Below, piece after piece: positions 53,248-63,911 of a stretch of 64,000 nucleotides of DNA. Source of the DNA: Prolixibacter denitrificans (GTDB lineage: Bacteria; Bacteroidota; Bacteroidia; Bacteroidales; Prolixibacteraceae); the NCBI RefSeq assembly GCF_003014495.1, contig NZ_PYGC01000009.1, positions 99,744-163,743 on the forward strand, in the 5' to 3' direction. The notes under the pieces are model-generated. The model saw nothing but the letters and a program-made list of their open reading frames with translations, did no database searches and was not told where the DNA came from. The stretch's first letter is position 1. Each line of letters opens with the position of its first letter. Made by a program: the position numbers and the translations under genes.

Positions 53248-54771
53248 TCAATGTTTAAAATGCCGGATTCCGGTTACGACCATCGCCATATCATGCGCAT
53301 CGCAGAATTCGATGGAGTCTTTATCCCGGATTGATCCCCCCGGCTGAATCACACAATCGATCCCCTCGTTATGTGCAATTTCTACCGAATCGGCAAATGG
53401 AAAGAACGCATCAGATGACATCACAGCGCCCTTCAAATCAAAACCAAACGATTTTGCTTTTTCAATGGCATGCTTCAGTGCATCCACCCGGGAAGTTTCG
53501 CCAACGCCACTCGCCAGCAGTTGTTTTCCCTTAGCTAGAACGATCGTATTCGATTTTGATTGTTTAACCAAGCGATTTGCAAACAATAAATCTTCCACCT
53601 GTTCTGCTGTAGGTACTTTTTTGGTTACCGGCTTCAGCTCTTCGGCTACTTCCTGCTTCCTGTCTTTTTCCTGCACAATCACTCCATTCAGCACACTCCG
53701 GAACTGTACATCCGACGTCTTCGCATCTTTCCTTATCAGGATGATACGGTTCTTCTTACTCTCCAAAACTTCGAGTGCTTCCGCTGAATATGAAGGAGCA
53801 ATAATTACCTCAAAGAAAATCTTATTCGCTTCGGCAGCGGTAGCTGCATCTACTTCCCGGTTGGTAATTAAAATTCCACCAAAAGCAGATACCGGATCAC
53901 CGGCCAATGCATCTTTCCATGCTTCTACAAGATTCTCGCGGCTGGCACATCCGCAGGCGTTGTTGTGTTTCAGGATAGCAAAAGTCGTGTCGTCATACTC
54001 GTCAATCAAACTGACGGCTGCATCGATATCCAGCAAATTGTTGTATGAAATCTCCTTGCCGTGAAGTTGCTCGAACATTTCGTCAAACTTGCCGAAGAAA
54101 ACACCTTTCTGATGAGGGTTTTCGCCGTAGCGCAACGACTTCGACTCATTCTGGCTGGCACGGAAACTTTCCGGCCATTCGCCAGCAAAATAATTATAAA
54201 TAGCAGTATCGTAATGCGAAGAAGTTGCAAAGGCTTCTCCGGCGAAAGCTTTCCTATCGTCCAGCGAAGTTTCGCCTCCTTTTTCATCTAGCAAAGCCTG
54301 CAACGCTTCGTACTGACCGCGGTGGGAAACAATCAGTACATCATTAAAATTCTTGGCGGCTCCCCTAATCAGCGCAATTCCACCAATATCAATTTTCTCA
54401 ATAATATCAGCTTCCGAAGCTCCTGTGGCAACCGTTTCCTCAAAGGGGTAAAGGTCGACAATTACCAAATCGATTTCAGGAATCTCGTACTGTTTCAGCT
54501 GTTCCTTATCTCCTTCATTCTCCCTGCGAGCGAGGATTCCACCAAACACCTTCGGGTGAAGCGTCTTTACTCGTCCGCCTAAAATGGAAGGATACGTGGT
54601 TAAATCTTCAACTGCTGATACCGGCACATTCAATTCACTTATAAACTTTTGTGTGCCCCCGGTCGAATAGATCGTTACCCCCAGCTCATTCAGTTTTTGA
54701 ACAATGAGATCCAGTTTATCTTTGTGATAAACAGAAATCAACGCTGATTTTATCTTCTTTAAGCCGCTCAT
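53248..54771 (-). CDS. purH: Bifunctional AICAR transformylase/IMP cyclohydrolase
   Basis: A 507-residue purine enzyme. The N-terminal IMP cyclohydrolase domain opens ALISVYHKDKLD, with TGGTQKFI, DLYPFEETV and IDIGGIALIRGAAKNF. The AICAR transformylase domain follows, with LRYGENPHQKGVFFG near 208 and IQPGGSIRDKDSI near 474. It catalyses the last two steps to IMP. Its promoter is probably shared with the mre genes behind it. Confidence 0.95.
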   Translation of the reverse strand: MSGLKKIKSALISVYHKDKLDLIVQKLNELGVTIYSTGGTQKFISELNVPVSAVEDLTTYPSILGGRVKTLHPKVFGGILARRENEGDKEQLKQYEIPEIDLVIVDLYPFEETVATGASEADIIEKIDIGGIALIRGAAKNFNDVLIVSHRGQYEALQALLDEKGGETSLDDRKAFAGEAFATSSHYDTAIYNYFAGEWPESFRASQNESKSLRYGENPHQKGVFFGKFDEMFEQLHGKEISYNNLLDIDAAVSLIDEYDDTTFAILKHNNACGCASRENLVEAWKDALAGDPVSAFGGILITNREVDAATAAEANKIFFEVIIAPSYSAEALEVLESKKNRIILIRKDAKTSDVQFRSVLNGVIVQEKDRKQEVAEELKPVTKKVPTAEQVEDLLFANRLVKQSKSNTIVLAKGKQLLASGVGETSRVDALKHAIEKAKSFGFDLKGAVMSSDAFFPFADSVEIAHNEGIDCVIQPGGSIRDKDSIEFCDAHDMAMVVTGIRHFKH

Positions 54772-54795
54772 TTATAATTATTTAACTTTTACCCG

Positions 54796-54803
54796 CAAAG
54801 TTA
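54796..54803 (-). promoter_or_regulatory. -7 element upstream of purH
   Basis: TAACTTTG on the minus strand matches TAnnTTTG, about 25 nt before the start. The -33 position has CTG rather than TTG. Confidence 0.5.
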
Positions 54804-54930
54804 ATAAAAAGCCGTAAGTTTTCAGGCCTTTTATAAATTGATTTATAATATTTTCAATAAACATAAAAACAAAAGCGAGCCAAGGTCCCTTTTTTTTATT
54901 TTTCCTACCTTTAAACAACCATTAAACGCT

Positions 54931-56181
54931 ATGCTTCTACTCAAACTCATACTCGAAAGTTTCCGTTTTGCATACAATGCTTTAATCGTAAACAAATTGC
55001 GAACATTTCTTTCGCTTTTGGGAATTACGATCGGCATTTTCTGTATCATATCGGTTTTAACTGTGATTGATTCGCTGGAACGGGCCATTCGCAACAGTAT
55101 GGAGTCGTTGGGTACTAATGTAATTTATATTCAGAAATGGCCCTGGGCACCGCCGGAAGGGGAAACGGAATATCCCTGGTGGAAATACATGAACCGCCCG
55201 GTTCCCAAACTACAGGAAGCCGAAGATATCATGCGGCGCTCTCAACTCACGCGCGAGGCTTCTTTCAACGTTTTTTACCGGCGCACTGTACAGGTAGGTA
55301 AGAGTAGAGCCGAGAATGTGGAAATCGTGGGAACCTCGCCGGGACTAATTCACATCTGGTCGCTGGATGTAGCACGCGGAAGGTCATTCTCTGAAATTGA
55401 GATGAATTCAGCCCGAAACCTCGGCATGCTGGGAGCCGATGTCGCATCACAACTTTTCCCAAATGAAGACCCGGTTGGGAAAACCATCAAAATACAAGGA
55501 TATAAGATTTATATCATCGGCGTCTTCACCAAAATGGGAGAAGATATGTTCGGTACCAGCATGGACAAGCGGGTGCTGATTCCTATCAAATTTGCGGCCC
55601 GCCTGGTCGATATCCGCAGCGATATGGGGCAAAGCATTATTGTAAAAGGGAAAGACGGCGTATCGGCACAGCGGCTTCACGATGATTTGGAAGGAGTAAT
55701 GCGTTCGATCCGGCGACTTAAACCCAGCGAAGAGAATGATTTTGCACTGAACGAAGTGAGCCTGATTTCGGGCCAGCTCGATAATTTCTTCCGGATTTTC
55801 AACCTGGCAGGATGGATCATCGGAGGATTTGCCATCCTTGTGGGAGGTTTCGGCATTGCCAACATCATGTTCGTTTCGGTGAGAGAACGTACTAAAATAA
55901 TCGGTATCCAGAAATCGCTCGGCGCAAAAAATTACTTCATCATGCTGGAATTCCTTTTCGAATCGGTCGTACTTTCGGTTATGGGAGGATTAATTGGTCT
56001 ATTGATCGTATATGGAGGGGCCGTTTTCGTCAGTCTCGTTTCGTCCTTCCAGATCTCGCTAACGCTGGGAAACATTCTCACCGGAATTTTTATTTCGGCC
56101 ACCATCGGAGTAGTAGCCGGGATGTTACCGGCACGAAAAGCATCCGGCCTCGACCCGGTAGAAGCGATCAATACGGTTTAA
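54931..56181 (+). CDS. MacB/FtsX-type ABC transporter permease
   Basis: The start is moved to ATG 54931 ([18 protein letters not shown]), for 416 residues; the 31 codons upstream are AT-rich and non-conserved. Helix 1 is at about 22-44, then a large periplasmic MacB-PCD domain (about 50-280), then three C-terminal helices of the FtsX domain (from about 290), ending [16 protein letters not shown]. It has no ATPase domain, and no ATPase gene is adjacent. Efflux or lipoprotein handling is likely. Confidence 0.85.
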   Translation: MLLLKLILESFRFAYNALIVNKLRTFLSLLGITIGIFCIISVLTVIDSLERAIRNSMESLGTNVIYIQKWPWAPPEGETEYPWWKYMNRPVPKLQEAEDIMRRSQLTREASFNVFYRRTVQVGKSRAENVEIVGTSPGLIHIWSLDVARGRSFSEIEMNSARNLGMLGADVASQLFPNEDPVGKTIKIQGYKIYIIGVFTKMGEDMFGTSMDKRVLIPIKFAARLVDIRSDMGQSIIVKGKDGVSAQRLHDDLEGVMRSIRRLKPSEENDFALNEVSLISGQLDNFFRIFNLAGWIIGGFAILVGGFGIANIMFVSVRERTKIIGIQKSLGAKNYFIMLEFLFESVVLSVMGGLIGLLIVYGGAVFVSLVSSFQISLTLGNILTGIFISATIGVVAGMLPARKASGLDPVEAINTV

Positions 56182-56963
56182 TTTCCGGACGAACGTACCT
56201 TTTCTATTTCACGGGTCAACTCAATAAACTCCTGAACAGACAATTGCTCCGGACGTTTTTTCAACCAGACAGGATCGAGTTCGTCGATTTCCGGAACCAG
56301 TCCCTTCAAACTGTTTCGCAACGTTTTGCGTCGTTGATTAAAGGATTGCTTCACGATAGTGAATAACAATTTCTCGTCGCATTCCAACGATTCCACCTTG
56401 TTTCGGGTTAACCGGATAACAGCCGATTTTACTTTCGGTGGCGGTGAGAAAACGTGTTCGTGTACTGTAAATAGATACTCGATATCGTACCAGGTCTGCA
56501 GCAGCACACTCAGAATTCCGTAGGTTTTACTTCCAGGTCCGGCCGCGATACGCTCAGCGACCTCTTTCTGGATCATTCCCACCACTTCGGGAATATGATT
56601 ACGGTATTCCAGTACCCTGAAAAAAATCTGGGACGAGATATTATAAGGGAAGTTTCCAATCAAAGCAAAAGGTTCGGAAAGGCGTTCCGACAAATTCATC
56701 TTCAGAAAATCACCCGAAATTACGCGGTCCCCAAGTTCAGGGAAATGCTCGTGCAAATAAGCAACCGATTCCCGGTCAATCTCAACTACATACGTTTGCA
56801 AGTCCTTCTCTTCCAGCAGAAATTGCGTTAACACGCCCATACCCGGCCCAACTTCCAGCACTTGTTTAATATCCTTCTTCTGCAGGCTCTCCACAATCTT
56901 GCGGGCAATATTTTTGTCCGTTAGAAAATGCTGTCCCAGGTTTTTCTTTGCCCTTACTGTCAT
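56178..56963 (-). CDS. rsmA: 16S rRNA dimethyladenosine transferase (KsgA/RsmA)
   Basis: A 261-residue methyltransferase that dimethylates two adjacent adenines in helix 45 of 16S rRNA. The N-terminus [19 protein letters not shown], the SAM-binding [12 protein letters not shown] and the catalytic NFPYNISSQ are all present. It overlaps the convergent permease gene by 4 bp at the stops. Confidence 0.95.
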   Translation of the reverse strand: MTVRAKKNLGQHFLTDKNIARKIVESLQKKDIKQVLEVGPGMGVLTQFLLEEKDLQTYVVEIDRESVAYLHEHFPELGDRVISGDFLKMNLSERLSEPFALIGNFPYNISSQIFFRVLEYRNHIPEVVGMIQKEVAERIAAGPGSKTYGILSVLLQTWYDIEYLFTVHEHVFSPPPKVKSAVIRLTRNKVESLECDEKLLFTIVKQSFNQRRKTLRNSLKGLVPEIDELDPVWLKKRPEQLSVQEFIELTREIEKVRSSGN

Positions 56964-57014
56964 ATCCGAGTTATCAAGACTTAGACTAAATGTGTTGTGT
57001 TTCCCGAAAAAAGC

Positions 57015-57022
57015 TAAATTTG
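57015..57022 (+). promoter_or_regulatory. -7 element upstream of the UPF0104 gene
   Basis: TAAATTTG matches TAnnTTTG, and a TTG (56995-56997) lies 17 nt upstream, slightly closer than consensus. The leader would be about 100 nt. Confidence 0.45.
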
Positions 57023-57125
57023 CTCAACTTAAAAGAAGTCCAAAAGTACAAAAATTCAGTGGCTTTCGCCCGAAGACGATAGTAGATTGCCCTGGTAATT
57101 TACCAATCCAAAAACCCGAATCGTT

Positions 57126-58112
57126 TTGAAGAAAAAAATACTCGATATAGCCAAGGCACTAATTTTTTTGGCATTAGGCATATTTCTCTTCTGGCTGGTT
57201 TACCGTGGTCAGGATATCGACCGCATTAAATCGGTGTTGAAAAATGACGTCAATTATCGCTGGATTTGGTTTTCACTGTTTCTTGGCCTGCTAAGTCATA
57301 TCAGTCGCACCTTGCGCTGGGTCATCCTTATCAAACCTTTAGGAAAAAAGCCCCGCAAACTCAACACTTTTTTTGCCGTAATGATTGGCTACTTAATGAA
57401 TTTGGCCCTTCCGCGTTTGGGCGAAGTTTCGCGTTGCGGCGCCCTGTCGAAGTACGAAAATATTTCCATGTCGAAATTGCTGGGTACCGTGGTACTCGAA
57501 CGCTTTGTCGACGTCATCATGCTCCTGCTGCTTACCTTGTTTGTGTTTGTTACACAGTTCGACAAGATGTTGCTCTTCCTGCATCACAACCCGGAAGTTG
57601 AAGACAAAGTGCTTGCTGTTCTCACTTCGCCGGTACTAATTGGAGCTGTAATTTTCGGAATTGCAGCCCTCATTATCTTCCGAAAGAAATACGGCCATCT
57701 GCCGGCAGCTAAAAAATTCAACGAAGTACTCAGCAATTTTGGAGAAGGGTTCCGCTCATTCAAAACCATGGATAATAAGCTGGCGTTTGTTTTCCATACG
57801 GTCTTTATCTGGGCTATGTATTTCCTGATGAGCTACGTTTCCTTCCAGGCTTTTGGATTCACCAGCGGCTTACCTATTCTGGCCGGCATGACTGTTTTTG
57901 TGCTGGGAAGCTACGGGATGGTTGCCCCTGTTCAGGGAGGAATTGGCGCCTGGCACGTGATGACCATCGAAGGTTTGGCCCTTTACGGAGTGGCGAAGAG
58001 TAACGGCGTTATTTTCGCCTTTTTGGTGCATGCGGCTCAAACGTCCATGATGCTTATCGTCGGTTTGATTTCCCTTTGGGCATTGCCATTCATTAACCGT
58101 CGCCGGGCTTAG
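57126..58112 (+). CDS. UPF0104 / LPG-flippase-like membrane protein
   Basis: A 328-residue protein read from a TTG start (LKKKILDIAKALIFL...). There are seven to eight hydrophobic helices. Family motifs are SRTLRWVILIKPLG near 60, MNLALPRLGEVSRCGALSKYE near 92 (quoted in part: LPRLGEVSRC), and the PVQGGIGAWH loop near 274. Relatives include the flippase half of MprF; without the synthase half the substrate is unknown. Confidence 0.82.
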   Translation: MKKKILDIAKALIFLALGIFLFWLVYRGQDIDRIKSVLKNDVNYRWIWFSLFLGLLSHISRTLRWVILIKPLGKKPRKLNTFFAVMIGYLMNLALPRLGEVSRCGALSKYENISMSKLLGTVVLERFVDVIMLLLLTLFVFVTQFDKMLLFLHHNPEVEDKVLAVLTSPVLIGAVIFGIAALIIFRKKYGHLPAAKKFNEVLSNFGEGFRSFKTMDNKLAFVFHTVFIWAMYFLMSYVSFQAFGFTSGLPILAGMTVFVLGSYGMVAPVQGGIGAWHVMTIEGLALYGVAKSNGVIFAFLVHAAQTSMMLIVGLISLWALPFINRRRA

Positions 58113-58156
58113 CACCGGAGAATTTTTCGCTACCTTTACGCAAAATCATTACCAAG

Positions 58157-59422
58157 GTGTCCCGAATCAACACAGAACTCTATATAGCACGTAGGATTTT
58201 TTCCACCCGCGAGGGGAAAAAGCGATTTTCGCGTTCCATTGTTTCATTCGCCATTATCGGAATAGCCTTGGGACTCATCGTGATGATTCTCTCCGTGGCA
58301 ATCGTCACCGGTTTCAAGTCGCAAATTCGCAAGAAAGTGATTGGTTTCGGTTCCGATATTCAGATAGTGAACTACGATTCCAATTCGTCATACGAAACCA
58401 AGCCCATTCCAAAACAACAACCGTGGCTCGACTCGCTGCGGGGCATGCCCGATGTCAGGCACGTGGAAATGTTTGCCACCAAACCCGGTATCATCAAAAC
58501 AAAAAAAGAAATTCAGGGAGTTGTGCTGAAAGGAGTCGGCCCCGATTTTGACTGGAGCTTTTTCCGCAAAAACATGGTCGAGGGCAAAATCTTTCATGTG
58601 AATGATTCGCTTCGTACCGACGACGTCATCATCTCGCAGCAGCTGTCAGACTTGTTGAAACTGAAGTTGGGCGATCCGCTGTTCATGTATTTCCTGAACG
58701 ATGCTTCGAGTGCTCCGCGCATGCGTCGTTTTAAAATAACCGGGATATACAAAACCAATCTCGAAGAGTTTGACAAGTTGTTCATTCTTGCCGACATCAA
58801 GCACATTCAGCGTTTGAATAACTGGACGAATAACCAGGTAAGCGGATTTGAAGTTGCGCTGAATAATTACGACGAGATAGATCACATGACGCAGGAGGTT
58901 CGTAACCTCACACTTCGATACGAGGATCAGAAAAACCTGCCGGTTTTGCGAACCGTGAGTATCAAATTTAAGTATCCGCAGATTTTCGATTGGCTGAACC
59001 TCCTCGATATGAACGTCTGGGTTATTCTGGCTCTGATTTTAATGGTCGCAGGATTCAACATGGTATCCGGCCTGCTGATTCTGATCCTGGAACGCACCAA
59101 CATGATTGGTATTTTGAAAGCGCTGGGAACTGAAAATCTGAGTGTGCGGAAAGTGTTTCTTTACCTGTCTACTTTCCTTATCGGGAAAGGTATGCTGTGG
59201 GGCAACATCATTGGTTTGCTTATTTGTTTCCTACAGGCACAGTTTGGTATCATCAAACTCGATCCAACTTCATACTACGTCAACACCGTTCCCATCAACC
59301 TTAAGCTGCTTCACTTTGTTCTGTTGAATGTCGGAACGCTGGTAATTACCGTGTCGATGCTGGTGATTCCTTCATGGTATATTTCCCGCATCACCCCGGA
59401 CAAAGCCATCCGGTTCGATTGA
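58157..59422 (+). CDS. LolC/LolE-like lipoprotein-release permease
   Basis: A 421-residue protein with a GTG start preceded by a near-consensus -7 box (TACCTTTA, 58131-58138). The N-terminus ELYIARRIFSTREGKKRFSR, helix 1 (about 27-50), a periplasmic domain and three C-terminal helices (from about 275) fit LolC/E. The family delivers lipoproteins from inner membrane to LolA. The ATPase partner LolD is not in this window. It follows the UPF0104 gene by 44 bp. Confidence 0.85.
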   Translation: MSRINTELYIARRIFSTREGKKRFSRSIVSFAIIGIALGLIVMILSVAIVTGFKSQIRKKVIGFGSDIQIVNYDSNSSYETKPIPKQQPWLDSLRGMPDVRHVEMFATKPGIIKTKKEIQGVVLKGVGPDFDWSFFRKNMVEGKIFHVNDSLRTDDVIISQQLSDLLKLKLGDPLFMYFLNDASSAPRMRRFKITGIYKTNLEEFDKLFILADIKHIQRLNNWTNNQVSGFEVALNNYDEIDHMTQEVRNLTLRYEDQKNLPVLRTVSIKFKYPQIFDWLNLLDMNVWVILALILMVAGFNMVSGLLILILERTNMIGILKALGTENLSVRKVFLYLSTFLIGKGMLWGNIIGLLICFLQAQFGIIKLDPTSYYVNTVPINLKLLHFVLLNVGTLVITVSMLVIPSWYISRITPDKAIRFD

Positions 59423-59461
59423 TAAAACATAAAACGGAAATTTGTAAATTCAGAGTCATTT

Positions 59462-60103
59462 ATGACAGACTTTTATCAAATACAATCCTATCTCCGGTTT
59501 GCGCTTTCGCATTCCCTTCCGGGAGAAAAAGCACATCGCTTGCTGCTTCCCGTCGGGCGAAAACTAAAGCCGGTTACCAGTGATTTGTCTGTCAATCAAA
59601 GCGGTGTTTTGCTGACATTGTTCCCCGACAATAAGGAACTTTACACCTGCTTCATTCGGCGGCCGGAAACCATGAAAAATCATGCCGGCCAAATTTCTTT
59701 CCCGGGAGGAAGACAGGAAGAACAGGACCCCGATTTGATTGCTACCGCCTTGCGGGAATCGCAGGAAGAAGTCGGCGTGATTCCTTCCAACATCGATATT
59801 TTGGGGAGACTGAGCCCGTTATACGTGCCGGTCAGCAACTTCTTTATCTCGCCGGTAGTTGGCTGGAGCGACTCAAAGCCGGATTTTCAGATCAATCACA
59901 CCGAAGTGGATGATTTGATTTTAGTTCCGGTCAACGAATTACTGGCCCCGAATGCCATCCAAACCACGCAGATTGAAACGCGAAACGGTGCCAGGGAAGT
60001 TCCCTGTTTCCACTTCAACGGTCATATTATCTGGGGTGCTACCGCAATGATTTTCTCCGAATTCCGGGAAGTTCTGAAACAGATGCCTGTCAGGACGCCT
60101 TAA
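59462..60103 (+). CDS. Nudix hydrolase, CoA-pyrophosphatase type (NudL-like)
   Basis: A 213-residue protein. The UPF0035-type motif precedes the Nudix box, as in LFPDNKELYTCFIRRPETMKNHAGQISFPGG (key parts: HAGQISFPGG). The box itself is GGRQEEQ...ALRESQEEVG near 80-102, with all acidic metal ligands. Such enzymes cleave coenzyme A to 3'-phospho-ADP and phosphopantetheine. Its end overlaps the convergent MltF-like gene by 14 bp. Confidence 0.88.
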   Translation: MTDFYQIQSYLRFALSHSLPGEKAHRLLLPVGRKLKPVTSDLSVNQSGVLLTLFPDNKELYTCFIRRPETMKNHAGQISFPGGRQEEQDPDLIATALRESQEEVGVIPSNIDILGRLSPLYVPVSNFFISPVVGWSDSKPDFQINHTEVDDLILVPVNELLAPNAIQTTQIETRNGAREVPCFHFNGHIIWGATAMIFSEFREVLKQMPVRTP

Positions 60104-61532
60104 ACAAGTTGCGGTAATGCAGGTACCGGTCCCAAACCTCTTTCACGTAGTTGTAAGGTTCTTCTCCGCGACAATATCCCCACTTCACTAGCGGATCCTT
60201 GTAATACTTCGCCACTGATTTGTGCAGCAGGAAGTAATCGACATTACCATCCCAAATATTCGGATCTTTTCCGTATTTCCGGGCCAAACGACGGGCATCG
60301 AGCACGTGTCCCAATCCAACATTGTAAGCAGCCAGTACGAATTTCAACCGTTCAGTCTTATCTGGAATATCGTCGGAAAAATAATTGTCGAGCCACGAGA
60401 GCATCTGTGTTCCGCCATAAATATTCTGTTTCGGATCGAACAGATCGTTTACATTGAACCAATCGGCCGTTTCGGGCATTAACTGCATCAAGCCAACGGC
60501 TCCTGCCCACGATTCGGCATGGGGATCGAAGCGCGATTCCTGGTAAATGATTGAAGCCACCAAACGCCAGTCCCAGTGAATTTCCTTACTATCTTTCTTA
60601 ATGATAGAATCGTAGCGCGAAAGATGGTTCCCATTGAGCGAGTGATAATTGCTCTGCACGATAGAAGCAGTGCGCGGATTACGAAAATACTTATTGTACA
60701 GTTTCCGGTACTGGTCCGACTTGCGGAAATTCTTAATCCACTCATCGATGTATTGCTTCAGCGAAGGCGAATCTTTACGAACTGCCCAAGCCAGGTACTG
60801 AGGAAAACTGACCGGAGTTTTCACATCGAGGTTGGGGTAGTAGCCTTCGTTGACTTTTCCAACGTTCTCGTCGCAAACGGTGTAATCGATTTTTCCTTCG
60901 GCGACCATCGCTACCAACTGTTCCACGCCGTAAACCGAGTCTTCTTTTAAGTGGATTTCAGCTCCAATCTCGTCGGACAGACTGCGCATCCTTTCCGCGT
61001 AAGCGGTATTCTTCTGCACATAAATTGTCTTCCCGGCAAGGTCGAGCTGATTACGGATCAAATGTTGATTGATCTCCTCTTCGGTCATTTGACGCCAGTT
61101 CTTGGGTTTCCGCTGCACCAGTACCTGACGGGTTTGTCCCAATGGGTAAGTAAACGAAACAATCTGATTGCGCTCTTTCGTTATCGTCAGGTTTTTGGCC
61201 ACAAGGTCAACCCGGCCGGCATTCAAATCATTAAATGTCTCCTTCAGGTTATTCCGTACATTGATTTCCAGTGTTACTCCCATGTGTTTGGCCAGGGCTT
61301 TCAGCAATTCATACTGAAATCCCATAGGACGACCACGGTAGACGAAATAGTTTGTGGAGTTATAATCTACAACTGCTTTCAGTTTCCCGTCCTTCAGGAC
61401 TTTGTCCAATTCGTTCGTTTGTTTTGGGAAATGGTCATCCTCGACACGTGTTGGAGCCGTCGCCCGCTCACATGAAATGACCAGTATAGAGAAAACAGTG
61501 AAGAGAAGAAATATGTATCTTCTGGTTCTCAT
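60090..61532 (-). CDS. mltF: MltF-like membrane-bound lytic transglycosylase
   Basis: A 480-residue lipoprotein candidate (signal with LVISCER, Cys20). Residues about 40-270 form a SBP-bac-3 solute-binding domain (VVDYNSTNYFVYRGRPMGFQYELL, in part). Residues about 305-450 form a goose-lysozyme-type SLT domain with the catalytic Glu in IYQESRFDPHAESWAGAVGLMQ (key part YQESRFDP). It cleaves peptidoglycan to anhydromuropeptides; the ligand domain probably regulates it. Confidence 0.9.
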   Translation of the reverse strand: MRTRRYIFLLFTVFSILVISCERATAPTRVEDDHFPKQTNELDKVLKDGKLKAVVDYNSTNYFVYRGRPMGFQYELLKALAKHMGVTLEINVRNNLKETFNDLNAGRVDLVAKNLTITKERNQIVSFTYPLGQTRQVLVQRKPKNWRQMTEEEINQHLIRNQLDLAGKTIYVQKNTAYAERMRSLSDEIGAEIHLKEDSVYGVEQLVAMVAEGKIDYTVCDENVGKVNEGYYPNLDVKTPVSFPQYLAWAVRKDSPSLKQYIDEWIKNFRKSDQYRKLYNKYFRNPRTASIVQSNYHSLNGNHLSRYDSIIKKDSKEIHWDWRLVASIIYQESRFDPHAESWAGAVGLMQLMPETADWFNVNDLFDPKQNIYGGTQMLSWLDNYFSDDIPDKTERLKFVLAAYNVGLGHVLDARRLARKYGKDPNIWDGNVDYFLLHKSVAKYYKDPLVKWGYCRGEEPYNYVKEVWDRYLHYRNLFKAS

Positions 61533-61580
61533 AAGCTAAATGTAAGGGAATAATTGCAAACGTGCCAAATGCCGGCCGGT

Positions 61581-63608
61581 CTAGTTGTAGAACGACCAGG
61601 CTACGCCAAAGCACATAGTTGCAATCTGTTCGGGATAAGTTGGGGTTCTAAAATAGCCCCCGTTCATAAACTTTTCACCCAGGTTCGAATATTTCAAATA
61701 GAACCGGGTACGCTTAAGTTTAAGATTGATAAAGGCATCGAGCCAAGGGTAGTTACCGATTTTTTCGGTATTCTGAACATAAAATACTCCAGTTGCCGGA
61801 TTATAATTATCGGCATAATAACTGGATTCGTAATGAAAATCAAACCCGATTTGCACATGCAAAACTTGCGAAACCAGCGTTTGATAATAAGTACGGTTCC
61901 GGAACATGATCTCCGGTAGATGAAGATATTTATCAGTAGTAGTCCATTGATAAACAAACTTGTTATAAAAATGTAGTCCTCCTGCCACAAACTCCTTGGC
62001 CAGATAAGCCTGCATGACAGAGAACTCCGAGCTTGCTTGCTCGGGCACAGCGTTCTCGTTAAAATAAATATAGTTATTAACGATACGATAATCAGCACCA
62101 GTGGTCAGATGCCAGTGTGGATTGTCGTAATATCCGCCCACTGATAAGTTGTAGGTTCTGTCGAAACTATTATCCCATTTATAGTGATTCGAGAAGTAAT
62201 GCTGCAGGAAATAATCCGGCGTCTCGTTTTGCATTCTTCCGTAAATGTGAAGCACCGACGTATCACGCTTGGTACGAATGGGCTTTTCGACATAACCGCT
62301 GATGTCAAAATCACCAAATTTATATCCTTGTATGTAGTATTTTCCAAAAGCATTCCAACTCCAGAACTTTCCTTCGGTACGGTACAATGCACCACCGATA
62401 TACGTGTTCGTGATGTTATGCGACTGTGTCAACCCGACGGTATCGTTCGCACCTTTCATCGGGTAGTAAACTTTAATCAAATCGTTCCCGATGAATGCCT
62501 GCTTTCCGAAGGAATACTTCCGGTCAGCCGACTCCAGGACTTTCATCCGAAAAGTATTGGTAACCCGCGTTTCACCAGCTTTATCGTTGGTAGCCAAATC
62601 GGATGTGGTCCCCACTTTTGAATTTATCAATGGCTGGTGTCCATTCCCGTAAAAGTAAACTGTATCCACCGGATTACTGAACACAAAATACGGATTCGGG
62701 TCCGTTTCAGTGAATGCGCGTTGACTGTTAGCAAAATCGATGGTATGCATGAAAGCCACACGGGGAACGAATTTTTGATACATCTCATTCTCCTCTTTCA
62801 CCTCCTTCCAGCTTCCTACTTTAAACTGGTGCGATAAACTCGCGTACAGATTCTGCATTTTCGAGTTGGCGCCATCGAGCCAAACCGGCATGTTCTCCGG
62901 CTTCAAATCCGGATTCTTAACATCCGTTGGGCGAAGCAATCCACCACTTTCCTGATTCTTAAAACTGTTGTGCCCGACGGTAAACCAGAGGTCATACTTC
63001 GGGCCATTGTAACTCAAAAACAGACTCAGGTTATTGTCTTTGGCTTCCGCATTGAGGTATTGCCCCTGCGAACCAATCGAGCCGTAATGAATCCCAAAAT
63101 TAAACTCGGGCGATACATTTTGCGTGTGCAAAACATCCAGCCAGGTTTCGCCATTGGGCCGGTTATTGAACCACTGTCCGTATTGCAATAGGGTATAAGG
63201 AGTAGTGGTATTGTAGTAATCGGTCGTCCTGGGCCAAATACCATAGGCACCGTGATTGTTCAGAAAAATAAAATCCGAATATTGCTTACGGTTAAAGAAT
63301 TGATTGCTTTGGTAAGCCGTCCCAAAGTTTCCCAGGTTTTGCACCGAAATATTATTCTCGTAATAGGGCTTGTACTCCTGAAAATCCGTTAGGGCTGTAT
63401 CAAGCTGTACGCGCTGCGGACGCGACAAGCCGTCCACCATATTAAATACATGAATGATCGAAACGATGGAGTCCTTTGAGTCCTTCTTTTGTGGATTGGC
63501 AGACAGACGTTGCTTGCCCACATTCTCGGGCATACCACGTTGAGCCTTCACCGTGCCGGCCAACGCCAGCAGGATAAACAAGAGTCCTATTTGTCTCTGA
63601 AAATTCAT
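61581..63608 (-). CDS. Putative outer-membrane porin (Bacteroidota family)
   Basis: A 675-residue protein with a signal peptide ending at VKAQ (residue 23). The remainder has many Tyr/Trp/Phe-rich amphipathic strands and Asn-rich loops, and the last residues are CFGVAWSFYN, an aromatic terminal strand. This matches the Bacteroidota family annotated as putative porin; no substrate is known. It stands 49 bp before the MltF-like gene on the same strand. Confidence 0.8.
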   Translation of the reverse strand: MNFQRQIGLLFILLALAGTVKAQRGMPENVGKQRLSANPQKKDSKDSIVSIIHVFNMVDGLSRPQRVQLDTALTDFQEYKPYYENNISVQNLGNFGTAYQSNQFFNRKQYSDFIFLNNHGAYGIWPRTTDYYNTTTPYTLLQYGQWFNNRPNGETWLDVLHTQNVSPEFNFGIHYGSIGSQGQYLNAEAKDNNLSLFLSYNGPKYDLWFTVGHNSFKNQESGGLLRPTDVKNPDLKPENMPVWLDGANSKMQNLYASLSHQFKVGSWKEVKEENEMYQKFVPRVAFMHTIDFANSQRAFTETDPNPYFVFSNPVDTVYFYGNGHQPLINSKVGTTSDLATNDKAGETRVTNTFRMKVLESADRKYSFGKQAFIGNDLIKVYYPMKGANDTVGLTQSHNITNTYIGGALYRTEGKFWSWNAFGKYYIQGYKFGDFDISGYVEKPIRTKRDTSVLHIYGRMQNETPDYFLQHYFSNHYKWDNSFDRTYNLSVGGYYDNPHWHLTTGADYRIVNNYIYFNENAVPEQASSEFSVMQAYLAKEFVAGGLHFYNKFVYQWTTTDKYLHLPEIMFRNRTYYQTLVSQVLHVQIGFDFHYESSYYADNYNPATGVFYVQNTEKIGNYPWLDAFINLKLKRTRFYLKYSNLGEKFMNGGYFRTPTYPEQIATMCFGVAWSFYN

Positions 63609-63867
63609 CTGCGCAAAGATAGCTATTTCGGCGTCGTGACCTTACTTCGCGACCATTTTATCATATGTTATATGGTCTGTTTCATATCAAATCCTCTGCA
63701 ATGCCAGTTAATATAAGTTTTTGCCGATTTATTAAACTATCGTTAAACCAACCACTTACTAACTCATTGGTAGTTTATTCTTTAACAAAGATAAACTGCT
63801 ATCGTCAGCTTATTAATTATTGTTAATAATGAACTGAAGGTATAGAGTGATATCATGCTTTTTACAT

Positions 63868-63904
63868 AAAAAAGCCCGACTCCAATAAAGGAACCGGGCT
63901 TTTG
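63868..63904 (-). terminator. Terminator of the rRNA operon
   Basis: On the minus strand AAAAGCCCGGTTCC... pairs with ...CGGGCTTTTTT (arms 63868-63878 and 63895-63903), with a T-run, just after the 5S 3' end. The spacer 63609-63867 shows nothing else. Confidence 0.85.
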
Positions 63905-63911
63905 ATAAAAT

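Noticed and set aside
61536..61575. Sigma-54 promoter before the MltF-like gene
   Set aside because: TTGGCACGTTTGCA has both boxes, but the distance between GG and GC is three bases too short.
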